A stretch of 52,409 nucleotides of DNA, from contig JAKSYS010000441.1 in NCBI GenBank assembly GCA_022925895.1, forward strand, positions 1 through 52,409, written 5' to 3'. The notes below the pieces were generated by a model. The model had not been told where the DNA came from. It saw only the letters and a list, made by a program, of their open reading frames with translations, and made no database searches. Made by a program: the position numbers and the translations under genes. Shown one piece after another: positions 1 through 11,106 of this stretch. Positions within the stretch are counted from its first letter, which is position 1. The number at the start of each line of letters is the position of its first letter. The stretch is from Fragilaria crotonensis (Eukaryota > Bacillariophyta > Fragilariophyceae > Fragilariales > Fragilariaceae).

Positions 1-4
1 GTAG

Positions 5-583
5 AGTCGAAGTACACGGCGTGATCAAGGCTGCGTACTAGTTCGTAGAAATCCGGTTCAGTCAAACGTAGAGTTTTAATTCTAGTGTTGTTTAACTTAT
101 GAGCTTATTTCTAGGTTTCACTTTGAAGGAACCAATTCAATCCAGGTCCGATTGAATCTTGCCGATCTACTTTCGCAGTTAGAGGGTTGTGGGAGTGAAC
201 ATTCAAAGCCTTCATCCCACTGATAAGGGCATTGAAATGTCAGGACCAACTCCGCTTTCACGAGCGAATTGATCGCAACAACTGTTGCAACATGGCCAGA
301 CTTAGCCAACATGATGAGGACACATGTTGGAAATTAGTTGGCACATGAAGTGAAATTGCAGTTGAATTGCACTGGGTTAATGTGGACAAATTGTTGTTGT
401 AGAAAAGGAGGTTATGAGGGCGGAAAGCAGTCCGGGACAACTGTAGTTTTCGTACTGGCGATTCGCCGTATACAGTTGGCGTGAGAATCTTCGTATCCAA
501 AGCCGGATGGGACTCAGCTGGCGGGACGAAATTCAACGTCAATAACGGCACAATAACAGCTGTCAGCTGCTGTACCTTGACTC
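5..583 (-). repeat. 3' LTR of the copia element (left copy)
   Basis: It is nearly identical to 7418-8004. It has imperfect inverted ends (AGTCGAAGTAC at the left, GTACCTTGACT at the right) instead of TG...CA. Against the other LTR I count about five substitutions and about nine small indels, so indels outnumber substitutions. Confidence 0.92.
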
Positions 584-714
584 TCCCTCTCATTCAATGA
601 AACAAGAAATAGATTAGTGATGGTGTGGTGAAAATGTAGGACATGAACAATAAACATATGGGCTTGCAGGATAAGAGGAACACTCTTAAATCCACCCAAC
701 ACAAGTGCGGCGGT

Positions 715-2256
715 GCCGCGTGTCACCAACCTTGAGCAAGCTTTCGAATGCGTTCGAAAACTTCTCGATTGAGGCCCTTGTAAGGTAGTCAGCCAACTGG
801 TCAGTGGTTGCAATCTTGAGCACTACATCTCCGTTGCGGACGTGGTGCCAAAGTGCCACTTAACCAGGAAGTACTTGGTGCGATTAGTAATCGTTGCTTG
901 GTAGCGAGCAGCAGAGCACCGTTGTTGTCTTCAAAGCGCGGCAGAATGGTAGACTTGAAGTCAGGTGGCAGAGTCAATTCCTTGCAGATTTCTCCAAGAA
1001 GATCACGAAGTGGCAACAGAGTCCTCATGCTTGCACTGAGAGCAGAGTACTCAGATTCCAATGTGGACAGGAGATCTCTGTTTGCAGTTGAGACTTCAGA
1101 GAATTGGACAACCTCCAAGGGTGATGATGTAGCCGGTGCGGGACTTGGCGCTGGTGTCAGAATGATCAGGGTCACGACCATGGAGGCCAGCAAAGTCAGC
1201 ATCAACATAACAATCAAGAGAGAGGTCTCCAGTGGGAGTCACAATAGTTCCTTTGTCAGCAGTGCGGTGCAAGTAGCGGACAATTGTTTTGATTGCCATG
1301 GCATGGCTCTTCTTGGGAGAATGATTGAACCTGGCAACTTGACTTACTGCAAATGTGATGTCTGGCCTTGTGTTTGTTGACAAGTACAAGAGCATTCCAA
1401 CAATAGGCGGTAGTTCAGAACTCATCCATGGGTTCTCCATCAGGGTCAATCCCAAGGCATGCTTGCATAGCGGGGTGTGGTTGGGGTTGCAGTCTTGAAG
1501 TCCTGTTGCCTTTATGATCTTCTGAATCAAACCCTTTTGTGTTAGGGTGACAGTGTTGGAGACTTCATCCTTGACAAACTTGATTCCAAGAAAGTCAGTG
1601 AAGGTGCCTTCACGAGAACTCCAAACCCAAATCAGTAAGATCCTGGAACAGTTTGTCAAGATCCTTCTTGTTGGAGTAGGCAATCCCAAGATCATCAACA
1701 TAGAGAACAATCATGATGGTCTTGCTGTACAAGAGGCATGAGTCTGTGGCACTCTGCTTCAATCCTTGGAGGAGGAGTGCTTCACGAATGTGTTGATACC
1801 AAAGGCGGGGAGCAACCGAGAGACCGTAGAGGCTCTTAACAAGTCGTAGGCAAGTCCTTTGGTCGCTTGGCTGATCAGACTTGAAGCCTCTTGGCATGTG
1901 GATCCAGACTGGGTCAGTTAGGTTGGCTTGAACAAAGGCACTGCTGAAGTCAATGGAGCAAGTTTGCCATCCCAATGTTAGGGACAAGACAAGGAACAAT
2001 CGAACTGAACTCCAAGCAACAACTGGGGCATAGGTTTCAGGTTCTCCTTCTTCAAGGTCGCCTCGAACACAGTAGCGCGCTTTGTACTTGGTGACTTCTC
2101 CATCTGGGGATCGCGCCGAAATACCCAAGTCCCTGGGAGAATCTTGGTCTTGGCTTCAAGGATACTGACTTCCTTCCAAGTCCCATTCTTCTCAAGGCTT
2201 GCCACTTCCTTAGCAGCTGCCTCCATCCACTTGGTCACATGCTCAATGTCAGCCAT
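715..2256 (-). pseudogene. copia reverse transcriptase and RNase H
   Basis: The RT starts near 2256 (ASLEKNGTWKEV, LPGTWVFRRD) and shifts frame near 2100 to YKARYCVRGDLEEGEPETYA, IDFSSAFVQANLTDPVWIHM and the catalytic LYVDDLGIAYS. The thumb and linker (DFLGIKFVKDEVSNTVTLTQ) follow after another shift near 1620-1700. RNase H shows DCYVDADFAGLHGRD, then, after a further shift at about 1100-1217, LSTLESEYSALSASMRTLLP and DNNGALLLA. The usual copia C-terminal motif appears as IATTDQLADYLT near 800. At least four indels break the chain. The linker between integrase and RT (about 2300-3000) is low-complexity. Confidence 0.88.
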
Positions 2257-3016
2257 AGCTTGGTCAAAGCTCAGAGTGTCAGGATCAGATGCAGCTGCCT
2301 TGAAGGCAGTTGGGGAAGGATGATTCCATTTTCCTCAAAGATCAAGCACTTGGAAGCAAAGTATCCATGGCCTTGGTGTTATCGTATCCAAGGCGTTGTG
2401 GTGCTGCGAATGCGGTTGGACCGGCGCGGAGACGTTGGTGGCGGAGGCGACTTGACTGGTTGCTCGTCACGTGGTGAGTCAAGGGCGAATGCATTGTCTG
2501 GAACAGGACTCTCCCTCGTTTCAGACATTGGGGTCTGCTCCCGAACTGGGGAAGATTGGCTGATGAACTGGGGAGATCGGGGTAGCTGGGACCTTGCGTG
2601 GCGTCTCTTCCTTGGCTTGTGAGCTGGAGTGTGGACGGCGTTGCAGAGGTGAAGTTCTGATGTCTGGCGTTGGAGGAGACTGGAGACCGAGGATCGATAG
2701 ACTGCTCCTCGTTTGAGACATCATGGGAGTTGGAGGCCTTGGAGTGAGAATGGAGAGCTTGGCAATGGCTGTGGAACAGTTGGTGTCCTGGGTGGAGCCT
2801 CAGCCAGGGAGGAACTGGGAGTTGTTCAATTGCAACAGCTTCATCCATGGAGCAGCAACTCTTGTTTGGTTCTCATTGATGGCTTCTGTAGCTTGGGAGT
2901 CCATTCGCGCTTCCTCTGTAGCATCATTGTCGTCGTCGTCATCGAATGGGAACTGATACTTGAGTCGCCAAACAAACGGGCCCAACGCGTTGTATTAAAA
3001 TCCGGGAGGGCATCCA

Positions 3017-3977
3017 TTAGTAGCCACCGTTGCAAACCAATAAATCAAACACAATGTGATATTGGGGAGTGATGTACCCTGTCTCTGGATTCAAAACCAA
3101 GGGGACTGTGCTTGCATGTCTTGGAGAGCCCCATGTTGACGCAGCGGATGGACCAGGGCTTCCAGCGAGGCAGCTTCTTTCCATCTGCAATGGTTTTCTC
3201 AAGAGCATACACAGGACATCCCCACACATGCAGATCATGATACTTCCTTTGCTCCCATCTGGACTTAGTGAAGACATCACTTGGACAGAGACCTGTTGCC
3301 AAATCAGGAACATGGTTGTGGAGAAGATAGCATGGGAGACTGCCATTGGCCAAAGTGTTGCATCAGCCACATCTGGCCAATGTACCGCTGAATGGAGCAT
3401 CATTGTCCGAGCGATCGACATGATCGTTTGGATTGCCCTCTCAGCATGGCCATTGTGATGGTGAGCTCCAACTCCAGCAAACTTGACGACTTGCTTCAGA
3501 GTTCCAAGGTGCTCAGTGAACTTAGCTGAGGTGAAGCTCCACCATTGTCAGAGAGATAGGATTGTGGAATGACTCCACTGTCCCTTGCCATCAACTCAAA
3601 GTTCTGCTTGGCCTTCAGAGTCTCATGAGTGTTCAGATGCTTCTGAAACTCAACATGCACAAAGTTGGAAGCATGATCAATGAAGAGGCAGCCACCAGCA
3701 AACATGTCTGAGTTCAAGCTCCTTCCAGCTGAAGAGAAGAGCCTTCCCTTTGTTCCACAAATGAAGTGATCAATGGAGACTTGTTGTCCAGGGAGCAAGT
3801 TGTCTGCCTGAGAACTCCAGCTTGATCCTTGATAACAGTTGTGATCTTGGCAGGAGCTGGTCGCTGATGTTGCTTCCCATATTGGCATGCGGCACACTTG
3901 GGAGGGTTGACAATTCGGCAAGCAGCAGTATGGAGTGATCGATGCGACTCACTCCGACTCAGGACTCCAGTTCGCAT
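3017..3977 (-). pseudogene. copia integrase
   Basis: Fragments in three frames. 3714-3977 carries the end of the zinc-binding pre-integrase domain (PPKCAACQYGKQHQRPAPAK). 3496-3921 holds the catalytic core start (QVSIDHFICGTKGRLF, first Asp) and YLSDNGGASPQ (second Asp). 3017-3421 carries the last part (MSIARTMMLHSAVHWPDVAD and WGCPVYALEKTIADGKKLPRW). The reading frame changes at least three times. Family knowledge: integrase inserts the cDNA copy into the genome. As read, this copy is inactive. Confidence 0.82.
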
Positions 3978-5065
3978 GATGAATTGGATCTTGCGAAAGG
4001 AAAGGTGTCAAGGCGGTGGTGCCACCTTAATAACTCCTTCTCAGCTTCAGTCAAGTTGAGGTTGCTCTCATGAACAGTGTTGAGAGTAATGTTGAGAGCT
4101 GCAACTGCCTTGGGAGTATCTGAGCTGCGGTGTGCATCAGAGGTAGGCAAGTTGTTGTCAGGGTTGACTCTTGCAATGAGTTGCCCTCTGGCTTCATCAG
4201 AGGTGCCACTCAAGGTCAGTTGATGAGCTTCAATGGTGATGGTCTCTCCAGGGTAAGCTTGGAGCAAGCTTGTGGTGGATAGGAGCCTGACCTTGATGCA
4301 AGACACCAAGTATGCTGGGACCTTGAGCATCCTTAGGTTGCCCAGAGTATCTTGCATTGCCCACAGAACATGACCTTGGCCTTCAATCCTGAGTCCTTTT
4401 GCAATGCCCTGCAGTTGAGTGATAGGGCCAGGGGTGTTGATGGGTCCAACAAAGTCCTTGCGGTCAGGAGTGATCGAGATGCTTGCACCAGAGTCCCAAA
4501 TGACAGGAAGCGTTGAAGCCTTGGGAAGGGATTCGCGGAAGCGGTCGGTTGACTGGAGAGCCATGCGAAGGATTGTGGAGTAGTTGCCGTTTGGAAACTT
4601 AGCCATGTTCACTTGCATTGCCATCTTGCGAGCAGCTTGAAGTTGCTTGGAGGTCCACTGATGGTTCCCTAGGCCTTGGAAGCCAATGGGAGAGACAGGG
4701 CGATAGACGCCGTTGGACTTGGGAAGCCTGCGGCGCGGCGTCGCTGCTGGCTGAAGCGGAGCGTCGAGGTAGGCGTCGTTGACATCGCAGTGGTTGATCC
4801 TTGGCCCTTCCTCTTGCGTCGACAAATCCGATGGCGAGCGGGATGTGTTACGGAGCTTGGGGCAAGGTTCAGTTGGCCCATGGACGATTGTATCGTTGCA
4901 GTGGCGGCAGGTCCAGTGAGTTGATCGCGGAATGGAGCGCTTGAGCGAGTCGACACGCTGAAGGAGAGTTGCAACCTTGGAGTGAAGGTCGTTCAACTGC
5001 ACTTGCTGCTGTTGTTCAACCAACGTTGGTGCATTCCTCCGAATGTAGCGTCCCATGGATCGCAA
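3959..5065 (-). pseudogene. copia protease and pre-integrase region
   Basis: A 368-residue open stretch. The aspartic-protease active site is visible as VIWDSGASISITPD in its middle, and it ends in the GAG-pre-integrase motif LLRWHHRLDTF. The N-terminal third holds a coiled-coil-like region (QQQQVQLNDLHSKVATLLQR) and a C-x-x-C pair (WTCRHCND). The frame is lost at 3959, inside the pre-integrase domain, and continues in the next frame at 3977. In an intact element this protease would cut Gag-Pol into its mature parts. Confidence 0.85.
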
Positions 5066-5559
5066 GTTAATGGGGTACCTGCGATGCAGTCCATGGGAGC
5101 GAATACTTCCGGCTTGGGAACATTCGCGCGTCGTGTGACCTTGCGATTGTGTTGCTTAAGAGCACGACGATGGCGGCGAGAAGGTAGCTCCTTAGGATCA
5201 GGCTCAGGCGATGTTGAGCTGGGCTTAGGAAGCCAGAACAGTACGACCATGGCCAGTAAGGCCCAAAGCAATGGAGCAATGAGCGCCTCCTGGTGAGCCT
5301 CAAAAATTGCGAGACGTGCGGGCGAACGACCATGACATGCGCTCGAAGGATTGCCATGACTTGGCTCCAATCGACGGCGTTAAAATGCGCCATGGCGAGT
5401 TGAATAATTTCCAGCGTGGAGGTCCACATAGTTTTGCAAACGGGACTGAAAATATTGCCATCACGTAGGTGAGCAGTAGAGAGTACAGGGAGGATCCGGG
5501 TCACCATGGTGCGCAGGATAAAGAGCGCGTCAGTCACACTTGGGACGACCTCAATTTCC

Positions 5560-6133
5560 GTGGTCCACACCGATGGATCGAAGGCAAGAGAGACATTGTT
5601 GATTGCAGAACCAACACCTTGAGGGCCCTCAGAGCTCTTCTTGACTCCAGTGTGCGTTGCCGTTGCGTGGGTAGTAGTCCAACGCTTGCAGCTTGCGCAC
5701 CAGTTGAAAGCCTTTCCATTGGCTTGCTTGACTTGAGGTGCTCCAGATGGAGGAGGTAGACTTCAGGACTTGACATCCTTTGGTCTTTCATTGCCATTCC
5801 CATTCCTGCCCTTGCCTTTGTTGTTCTCTGGGCATTCGCGCGACCAGTGTCAGGCTTGTTGCACTTGTGACAGACTCCTTTCTTGGCAAGTCCAGCACCA
5901 TTGTTGGAGGCCTTGGACTGGATGAGGTTGAGTACCTCAGCTCTGGTGATTGGTCGCCATGTTTCGAATGCAGCTGGTGGAGCCTTGGAGTCGCGAGTGT
6001 GACGTGCAGGTGGCCACTCCTTCCTGTCAAGAGCGTCCTGTAGGCATCCTCTGCGTGAGCGCAGATGTCCTTGTAGGTCAGCTTGTTGACTTGCATGTGA
6101 AGGTTGGCAGCTTCCTTGTCCTTGAATCCAATG
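5560..6133 (-). pseudogene. copia gag C-terminus with broken zinc knuckle
   Basis: At 5840-5880 (minus strand) a CCHC knuckle begins Cys-His-Lys-Cys-Asn-Lys-Pro-Asp-Thr-Gly. The frame then slips, so the His and the last Cys (Arg-Glu-Cys-Pro-Glu) are read only in a neighbouring frame. Downstream, about 5640-5710, lies NWCASCKRWTTTHATATHTG, a Cys/His-rich motif I associate with diatom copia gag proteins. In an intact element the knuckle would bind the genomic RNA. Here one small deletion has split it. Confidence 0.7.
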
Positions 6134-7217
6134 TCAAAGAGCTTGCTCCAAGTTCTGCTTGACAGATCTCAGGGAAGCGGAAGTCCTCATTGCCAGAACC
6201 ACCAGCCAAAGAAAGATCTTGAGCATGGCCAGAGTGAGGTTGTGGTCATACTGGCCAGCAGTTGTCAACTCATTTGCATCCTTGCGAAAGTGAGCTGCCA
6301 ATTGTTCAAGGTTCTCTCCAGAGTACTGACTTGGGAGCCTGGCCTTGATGATGGCCTTGAGATCTTCAAACCTCTCAATGGAGGTGGACTGGATGGACTT
6401 GAGGAACTGGAGCCAAGCAACTGGGAAGGAATCAGAATCATCCAACTTCTCAGTCACCTTATTGCTTAGCTCAGTAGAGTGAAGCAAGCAAATAGGTCCT
6501 GGCTGCCATATCGTTGGTCGGTCATACTTGTCGTAGCGTTGAACTTGAGCTTCCGCCAACAACTTTGCCGACTGGACCGTGTACCTGGCGTGAGCCTTGA
6601 TAACGTTAGTCATCTTGGCGTCGTCAGTTGGGTCCCTGAGGTAAGCAATGGAGTCCATGCCAGTGTCCTTGAGATGATCCCAGACAACATTCTGGAAGCT
6701 GATCAAATCATCACTTGGCTTGAAGGAGATCTTGTGCCCAGTTCTCCTGAAGTTGTAGCCCTTCTGGGCTGCAGAAACATAGACAGGGCGGAGCTGGTTG
6801 GGAGAGGTGTGCTCTAGGAGAGCAATGGAGCCATCAAACCTGTCCAGGTGTGGTTGGGCTTTCCACCTGTCCAAGCAGACCATTCATCCTTGGTCACCAA
6901 AGTGATTCCCAATGAGGGAACAAGAGGCTTGGAGCTTGAAGGAGCTGGGAGCTCCACTGGGGCAGTCATTGGGTTGGGAACTCCAAGACAGACTCTTCAT
7001 CAGTAGCAAGAGTCCTGGCGGCGATTGCCTCGGTGAGGCGAACGTCGACAGGATCGGAGATCTCGAATCCTTCTGGATTGCCGCGGCCTTCGACAGCAGT
7101 CCCGAGGATTCCAACAACAGGTTCGTCTGGAAGATTCGTCGGGGACGTGGAGCCTTCAGATGGTGGAACCGACATGATGATTGGAGTCTTGGCTTGGAAA
7201 GCAGATTCTTCAACCAC
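6134..7217 (-). pseudogene. gag: copia gag, N-terminal and UBN2-like part
   Basis: Capsid precursor of the retroelement. Translation starts near 7217 (MVEESAFQAKTPIIMSVPP), changes frame around 6884-6970, and continues in the ORF 6134-6883. That ORF has a UBN2-like gag helix region (residues around FPVAWLQFLKSIQSTSIERF and LPSQYSGENLEQLAAHFRKD). The frame is lost again near 6134, before the zinc-knuckle region. At least two indels separate the fragments. The assignment rests on position at the 5' end of the element and on resemblance to diatom copia gag proteins. Confidence 0.75.
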
Positions 7218-7417
7218 TCAACAGATTGCTGGCTGCGTACTCGAGTTGGCAGAGAGCAATGGATCAGCCTAGTCTTGGGAAGACGTGGGGCTGTCGCAGG
7301 ATCGCCGGAGGAGACCTGCCTTGACGCGGAGCGTAACTTCCTTGAAAGGAACTTGAAACGAGCTTGCCGGAGAGGAAAGTGCGTTAGAGGTAAGTCTTAT
7401 TATTGGGCGAAAATAAC

Positions 7418-8004
7418 CAGTGAAGTACACGGCGTGATCAAGGCTGCGTACTAGTTCGTAGAAATCCGGGTTCGGTCAAACGTAGAGTTTTAATTCCAGT
7501 GTTGTTTAACTTATGAGCTTATTTCTAGGTTTCACTTTGAAGGAACCAATTCAATCAGGTCCGATTGAATCTTGCCGATCTACTTTCGCGAAGTTAGAGG
7601 GTTGTGGGAGTGAACATTCAAAGCCTTCATCCCACTGATAAGGGCATTGAAATGTCAGGACCAACTCCGCTTTCACGAGCGAATTGTGAGTCGCAACAAC
7701 TGTTGCAACATGGTTAGACTTAGCCAACATGATGAGGGACACATGTTGGAAATTAGTTGGCACATGAAGTGAAATTGCAGTTGAATTGCACTGGGTTAAT
7801 GTGGACAAATTGTTGTTGTAGAAAAGGAGGTTATGAGGGCGGAAAGCAGTCCGGGACAACTGTAGTTTTCGTACTGGCGATTCGCCGTATACAGTTGGCG
7901 TGAGAATCTTCGTATCCAAAGCCGGATGGGACTCAGCTGGCGGGGACGAAAGTTCAACGTCAATAACGGCACAGTAACAGCTGTCAGCTGCTGTACCTTG
8001 ACTC
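7418..8004 (-). repeat. 5' LTR of the copia element (right copy)
   Basis: Mate of the repeat at 5-583. Inside it (minus strand, below 7418) the sequence begins GGTTATTTTCGCCC, the position of a primer-binding site. The first six bases match the half-tRNA(iMet) primer site of Drosophila copia as I remember it, but the rest does not, so the primer is unassigned. The 3' flank (8005 on) is a run of GTAC palindromes. Confidence 0.92.
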
Positions 8005-8007
8005 GTA

Positions 8008-8073
8008 GTACGTAGTACTTCCTACTGTATGTCATAGTATTGTACTCTCGGAGTGTACGAGTACCGTCGGTAC
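8008..8073. promoter_or_regulatory. GTAC cluster upstream of the ERMARD-like gene
   Basis: Six GTAC tetramers in 66 bp (8008, 8015, 8042, 8055, 8061, 8070), directly at the outer edge of the copia LTR and about 130 bp before the ATG at 8201. See the cluster finding; a promoter role is inferred from position only. Confidence 0.45.
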
Positions 8074-8200
8074 GCTACAACGGGCATAGTTGACCAGTTG
8101 ACCAAGAGTCGCATCTTCGGCGAGTACCATGGAGACGAGAGACGGAGTTGTTCAGCAATAAAACCAAGATGAATGAGCCATCGCCGTTATTGACTTGGTG

Positions 8201-10084
8201 ATGCAATTCAAGTTCTTCTTGGCGTACCTAACATTGTCCATGCCCGTGCCGTCAGAAGAACGATTTCGGTTTGTGGACCATTCCATGGCTGATGTTCTTC
8301 GCTGTCAGTGCCGGGGTAACTTGGACACGCGAAATAATCTAATTGATCCCCGGACGTTGACAATACTTTATGAAGCCTCAGGAGATGCAGTTGATCGAGA
8401 AACCTTGATGGAATTGGCTCAGGCGAGCGATTGTGCTCTCTTCGACCAAGTCACAGTTGACCTATCTTCGATGTTGCGCCCGCTTTTGCTAGGCCTGATG
8501 AACGTTTGCAATAAAAATGTTGCCGCTGCCACATTGCTGGCGCTCAACAGTCTGGAATCGGCGATTCGAAACCATACTGGATACTCGACAGGCAACGCTC
8601 CATTACTCAAAACTATGCTGCAACAGCTGGAGGACGAACACCTCGCCCCAATCCTGAAATGTTTGCTGTTGCCCAATGATGGCCTGAATTTGCGAAATCT
8701 TCTTTGTCATGGGTTTGTACCTTCGCTGCCACGACCCTGGTTTTCGTTGGTCATCATGCTAATTTATAATCTGGAGAAGCGTCAAGATCGTGTGCCACTT
8801 CATTCATTGCCGGTGCTTCAGGACTTGAGGTCTGAGGCCTCTGTCCGAATGTTGTTGGAAGAGAGTCTCAATGACGCGAACGTCGCTCTGATCAGAGCTT
8901 GGATTCCATCATCTTACCGAGATTTGTTTGATCTATCCAGAAAATGGAGCGAGCGCTATCCTGCTTGTGCAGCAGCATTGTTAGCAATTCTCCTGGAGCA
9001 CTGTCTGCGAATCGAATGGTGTCGATGCAACGATCGACCTACCGACTGCATAGCTCAACCTAATGCCTACTATGTTACACTTGATGGCCATGGCCAGCGG
9101 AATCAGCATGAGCTGCTCCTGCACCCTTACTACGAGAAATGTCAAAAGCGAAACGCTATGGTGTCGCATCTCGGGGGAGGCACCATTGCACTCTTGACTG
9201 ACCTGTTCGCGTCATCCTGCGGAGGGCCCAACATCCGCTCCGCATTGTCCCACGGTATGTGGGATGCCAGTATTGAGAAGGAGGTATGCTGCATGACGGA
9301 AGGGTCGAATGAAACAGGAGACGATCAACTTCGAGATATGGTTCTACTCATGATTTTAGCTTTGCATCACATAGCTACGAAGTCCCCGCTCCAATACAAG
9401 CCACAATTCTCCTATACCGCCACAACAACAAAAAGTGTGGTCACAGCGCTGACATACCTGGAGCAACTCGAGTCACTCCAAAAGTCGATTGAACTCCAAC
9501 AGATCGTCGCTCAGGCGAAACTCGAGAGCAGAGATGACGCTACCCTGCTTCAAATATCAACTAACTTTCTTCGCCAATCCATGGCACGTTTGCCGTTGTG
9601 CACTAGCAATGGCGAATGGACGTGCGACGATGTGTTTGACGAGTATGAATCCAACGTCATTCTTTCGGATTGTACAGCTGCCAGGATGCTCCTGTCCGAG
9701 ATTGCCGTGGCCGCCGAATCGTACTGCCAATTGCTAGATGACGCTATGAAGGACGTCGCAGAGGACCGCGTCTCGAGTCGTCGACGACGGCGTTCTATTC
9801 GTCTAGTTAGTATGGTGGATATTACGGTGAGTCTCTACACGTTCGTAGTTCGTGTCGCGCTCCTCGATATAGAATCCAAGCTCCTCGTGGATACGAATTG
9901 CCTCGCTCCAGACCTGATGTTGAAAGCTGTGGAACGATCCCGCATGTGTTTATCGACATTTGCCACCTACCTTCCGACGAGCTACGAACGCGCCATGAAA
10001 TCGGTTACTGAGTTCATGAAAGGGAAGCCCACGAGAGCCGTGTTGCAGACCATGCAGGGAGATATGATTAACTTGTCTGAGTAG
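8201..10084 (+). CDS. ERMARD-like protein (DUF4209 family)
   Basis: A 627-residue ORF starting at the first in-frame ATG, 8201; the frame also runs a few codons upstream without ATG. Two family-like blocks are visible: NLRNLLCHGFVPSLPRPWFS (about residues 160-180), and an EHCLRIEW block (about 262-272) followed by GGPNIRSALSHGMWD (about 340-354). These resemble the 'LRNLLxHG' and 'LEHGLR...GPxIRDxLSHGE' segments of animal and plant ERMARD proteins, which are ER-associated and implicated in RNA degradation. Human ERMARD is of similar size. The N-terminus (FKFFLAYLTLSM) is hydrophobic but short. A CTAAC plus CAG at 8228-8255 could mark a 5' intron, but I found no in-frame splice, so the exact start is open. 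The copia element ends 195 bp upstream. Function is inferred from the family only. Confidence 0.68.
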   Translation: MQFKFFLAYLTLSMPVPSEERFRFVDHSMADVLRCQCRGNLDTRNNLIDPRTLTILYEASGDAVDRETLMELAQASDCALFDQVTVDLSSMLRPLLLGLMNVCNKNVAAATLLALNSLESAIRNHTGYSTGNAPLLKTMLQQLEDEHLAPILKCLLLPNDGLNLRNLLCHGFVPSLPRPWFSLVIMLIYNLEKRQDRVPLHSLPVLQDLRSEASVRMLLEESLNDANVALIRAWIPSSYRDLFDLSRKWSERYPACAAALLAILLEHCLRIEWCRCNDRPTDCIAQPNAYYVTLDGHGQRNQHELLLHPYYEKCQKRNAMVSHLGGGTIALLTDLFASSCGGPNIRSALSHGMWDASIEKEVCCMTEGSNETGDDQLRDMVLLMILALHHIATKSPLQYKPQFSYTATTTKSVVTALTYLEQLESLQKSIELQQIVAQAKLESRDDATLLQISTNFLRQSMARLPLCTSNGEWTCDDVFDEYESNVILSDCTAARMLLSEIAVAAESYCQLLDDAMKDVAEDRVSSRRRRRSIRLVSMVDITVSLYTFVVRVALLDIESKLLVDTNCLAPDLMLKAVERSRMCLSTFATYLPTSYERAMKSVTEFMKGKPTRAVLQTMQGDMINLSE

Positions 10085-10223
10085 TTCTTATAGTTATTGA
10101 AGAAATATATATGTTATTAGCCTGTCCAAACTCTGGATACAGTGAAGATTCGCGTTTGGAACTGTCATGCAGCTGTTGCTATCCCTCGTCGCCCTCGCCT
10201 TGTAGAATTGCCGTTATGGATCA

Positions 10224-10427
10224 TCATTTCCAGTGAACCACGCCTAGGCGATGAAGATGGTGCTTTCCAAGTTCTTCCATGAGCTGTTCGAAGATCATCC
10301 AGCAACTTTTGTTCTCGAAATGACGATAGTCATCTCCTTGCCAGTGCATGGTCAAAATTTCCTCTGCGGATGGCCGAGGATAATTGTGGACACTGGTAGC
10401 CGATGAAAACGTTACTGATTTGCTCAT
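10224..10427 (-). CDS. small diatom-type protein, function unknown
   Basis: A 67-residue ORF from ATG 10427 to TGA 10224. It reads MSKSVTFSSATSVHNYPRPS followed by an EEI...W...DYRHFE block. This pattern ('V-x-F...V-x-x-Y/I-P...E...W...D/E-[YF]-x-x-[FI]') resembles a multicopy family of short, uncharacterised diatom proteins, which is why I keep so short an ORF. There is no signal peptide or membrane segment. It lies 140 bp from the 3' end of the ERMARD-like gene, tail to tail. A longer version with an upstream exon is possible. I know no function for the family. Confidence 0.5.
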   Translation of the reverse strand: MSKSVTFSSATSVHNYPRPSAEEILTMHWQGDDYRHFENKSCWMIFEQLMEELGKHHLHRLGVVHWK

Positions 10428-11106
10428 CCTTGAGGCGTATGGTTCTGGTGGTGTTCAATAGCGTAGTTTGATCGATGGTCTTCGCAGGCCGATCAATCTG
10501 ATTTGAAGGTCGTCGTTTCCTTTGCTAAACGACAGATAAAAAAGTGGGCAGGGGGCATTCGGAATGGTTGCCATCACTCAGTAAACAACAAAATTAACGC
10601 TGGATGTACGTACTCGGACTTATCATCCACATGGTGATCTGGCACCGTATATGCATAGGTTCCCTAGGTTCCGTGGAACGCGCTTCAACGAAATACTGAA
10701 TATGTCTATTGTTCTCCGTGTTTCCCAATGAACTTTTCTGTTCGCCCATCCATATCGATATTAACGAAAGAAGGAGAGAAAAACGTCATTTTGATGGAAC
10801 TTAAAATATGGTTCTGAAGACCTTTTACTCCAGACATATCGTAACATGAGATCCCCAGGGTTTGTCAGATATCCTTACCTCTGCTCGTGGTTGTTGCTGT
10901 TCGTGCCTCCTGATGCGGTATCGGATCGTAACACTTGAAGTGAGGAGCTCCGAAGAAGTGTTCGTCCAAATGACTTTCCAGTAAATGTAGTCATTTGGAC
11001 AGAGTGTAGTCTACTAAACAGAGGAACATTGTTTCGGGCTGCCATTGGCTGCGTACTGTTTTTTTAATTGGTTCTAAGCCTAACGTAACGCTGTGTCTGA
11101 GTAAAT
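10428..11106. other. non-coding stretch, nothing recognised
   Basis: No ORF, repeat or RNA gene that I can support. Base composition is ordinary. It lies between the small minus-strand gene and the GTAC cluster at 11107. Confidence 0.5.

Larger units (their letters stand above)
5..8004 (-). mobile_element. Ty1/copia-type LTR retrotransposon, decayed
   Basis: Two direct repeats of about 580 bp flank a minus-strand gag-pol region in copia order: gag, zinc knuckle, protease, integrase, reverse transcriptase, RNase H. The order protease-integrase-RT is diagnostic of Ty1/copia rather than Ty3/gypsy. A purine-rich tract (minus strand AATGAGAGGGA, about 584-594) directly adjoins the 3' LTR, as expected for plus-strand priming. 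The bases before the left LTR (GTAG, 1-4) recur right after the right LTR (8005-8008) and are a candidate target-site duplication. Its fifth base would lie outside the window. The polyprotein is split over all three minus frames by many small indels, so this copy cannot encode a full polyprotein as read. It ends about 195 bp upstream of the next gene. Confidence 0.93.
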
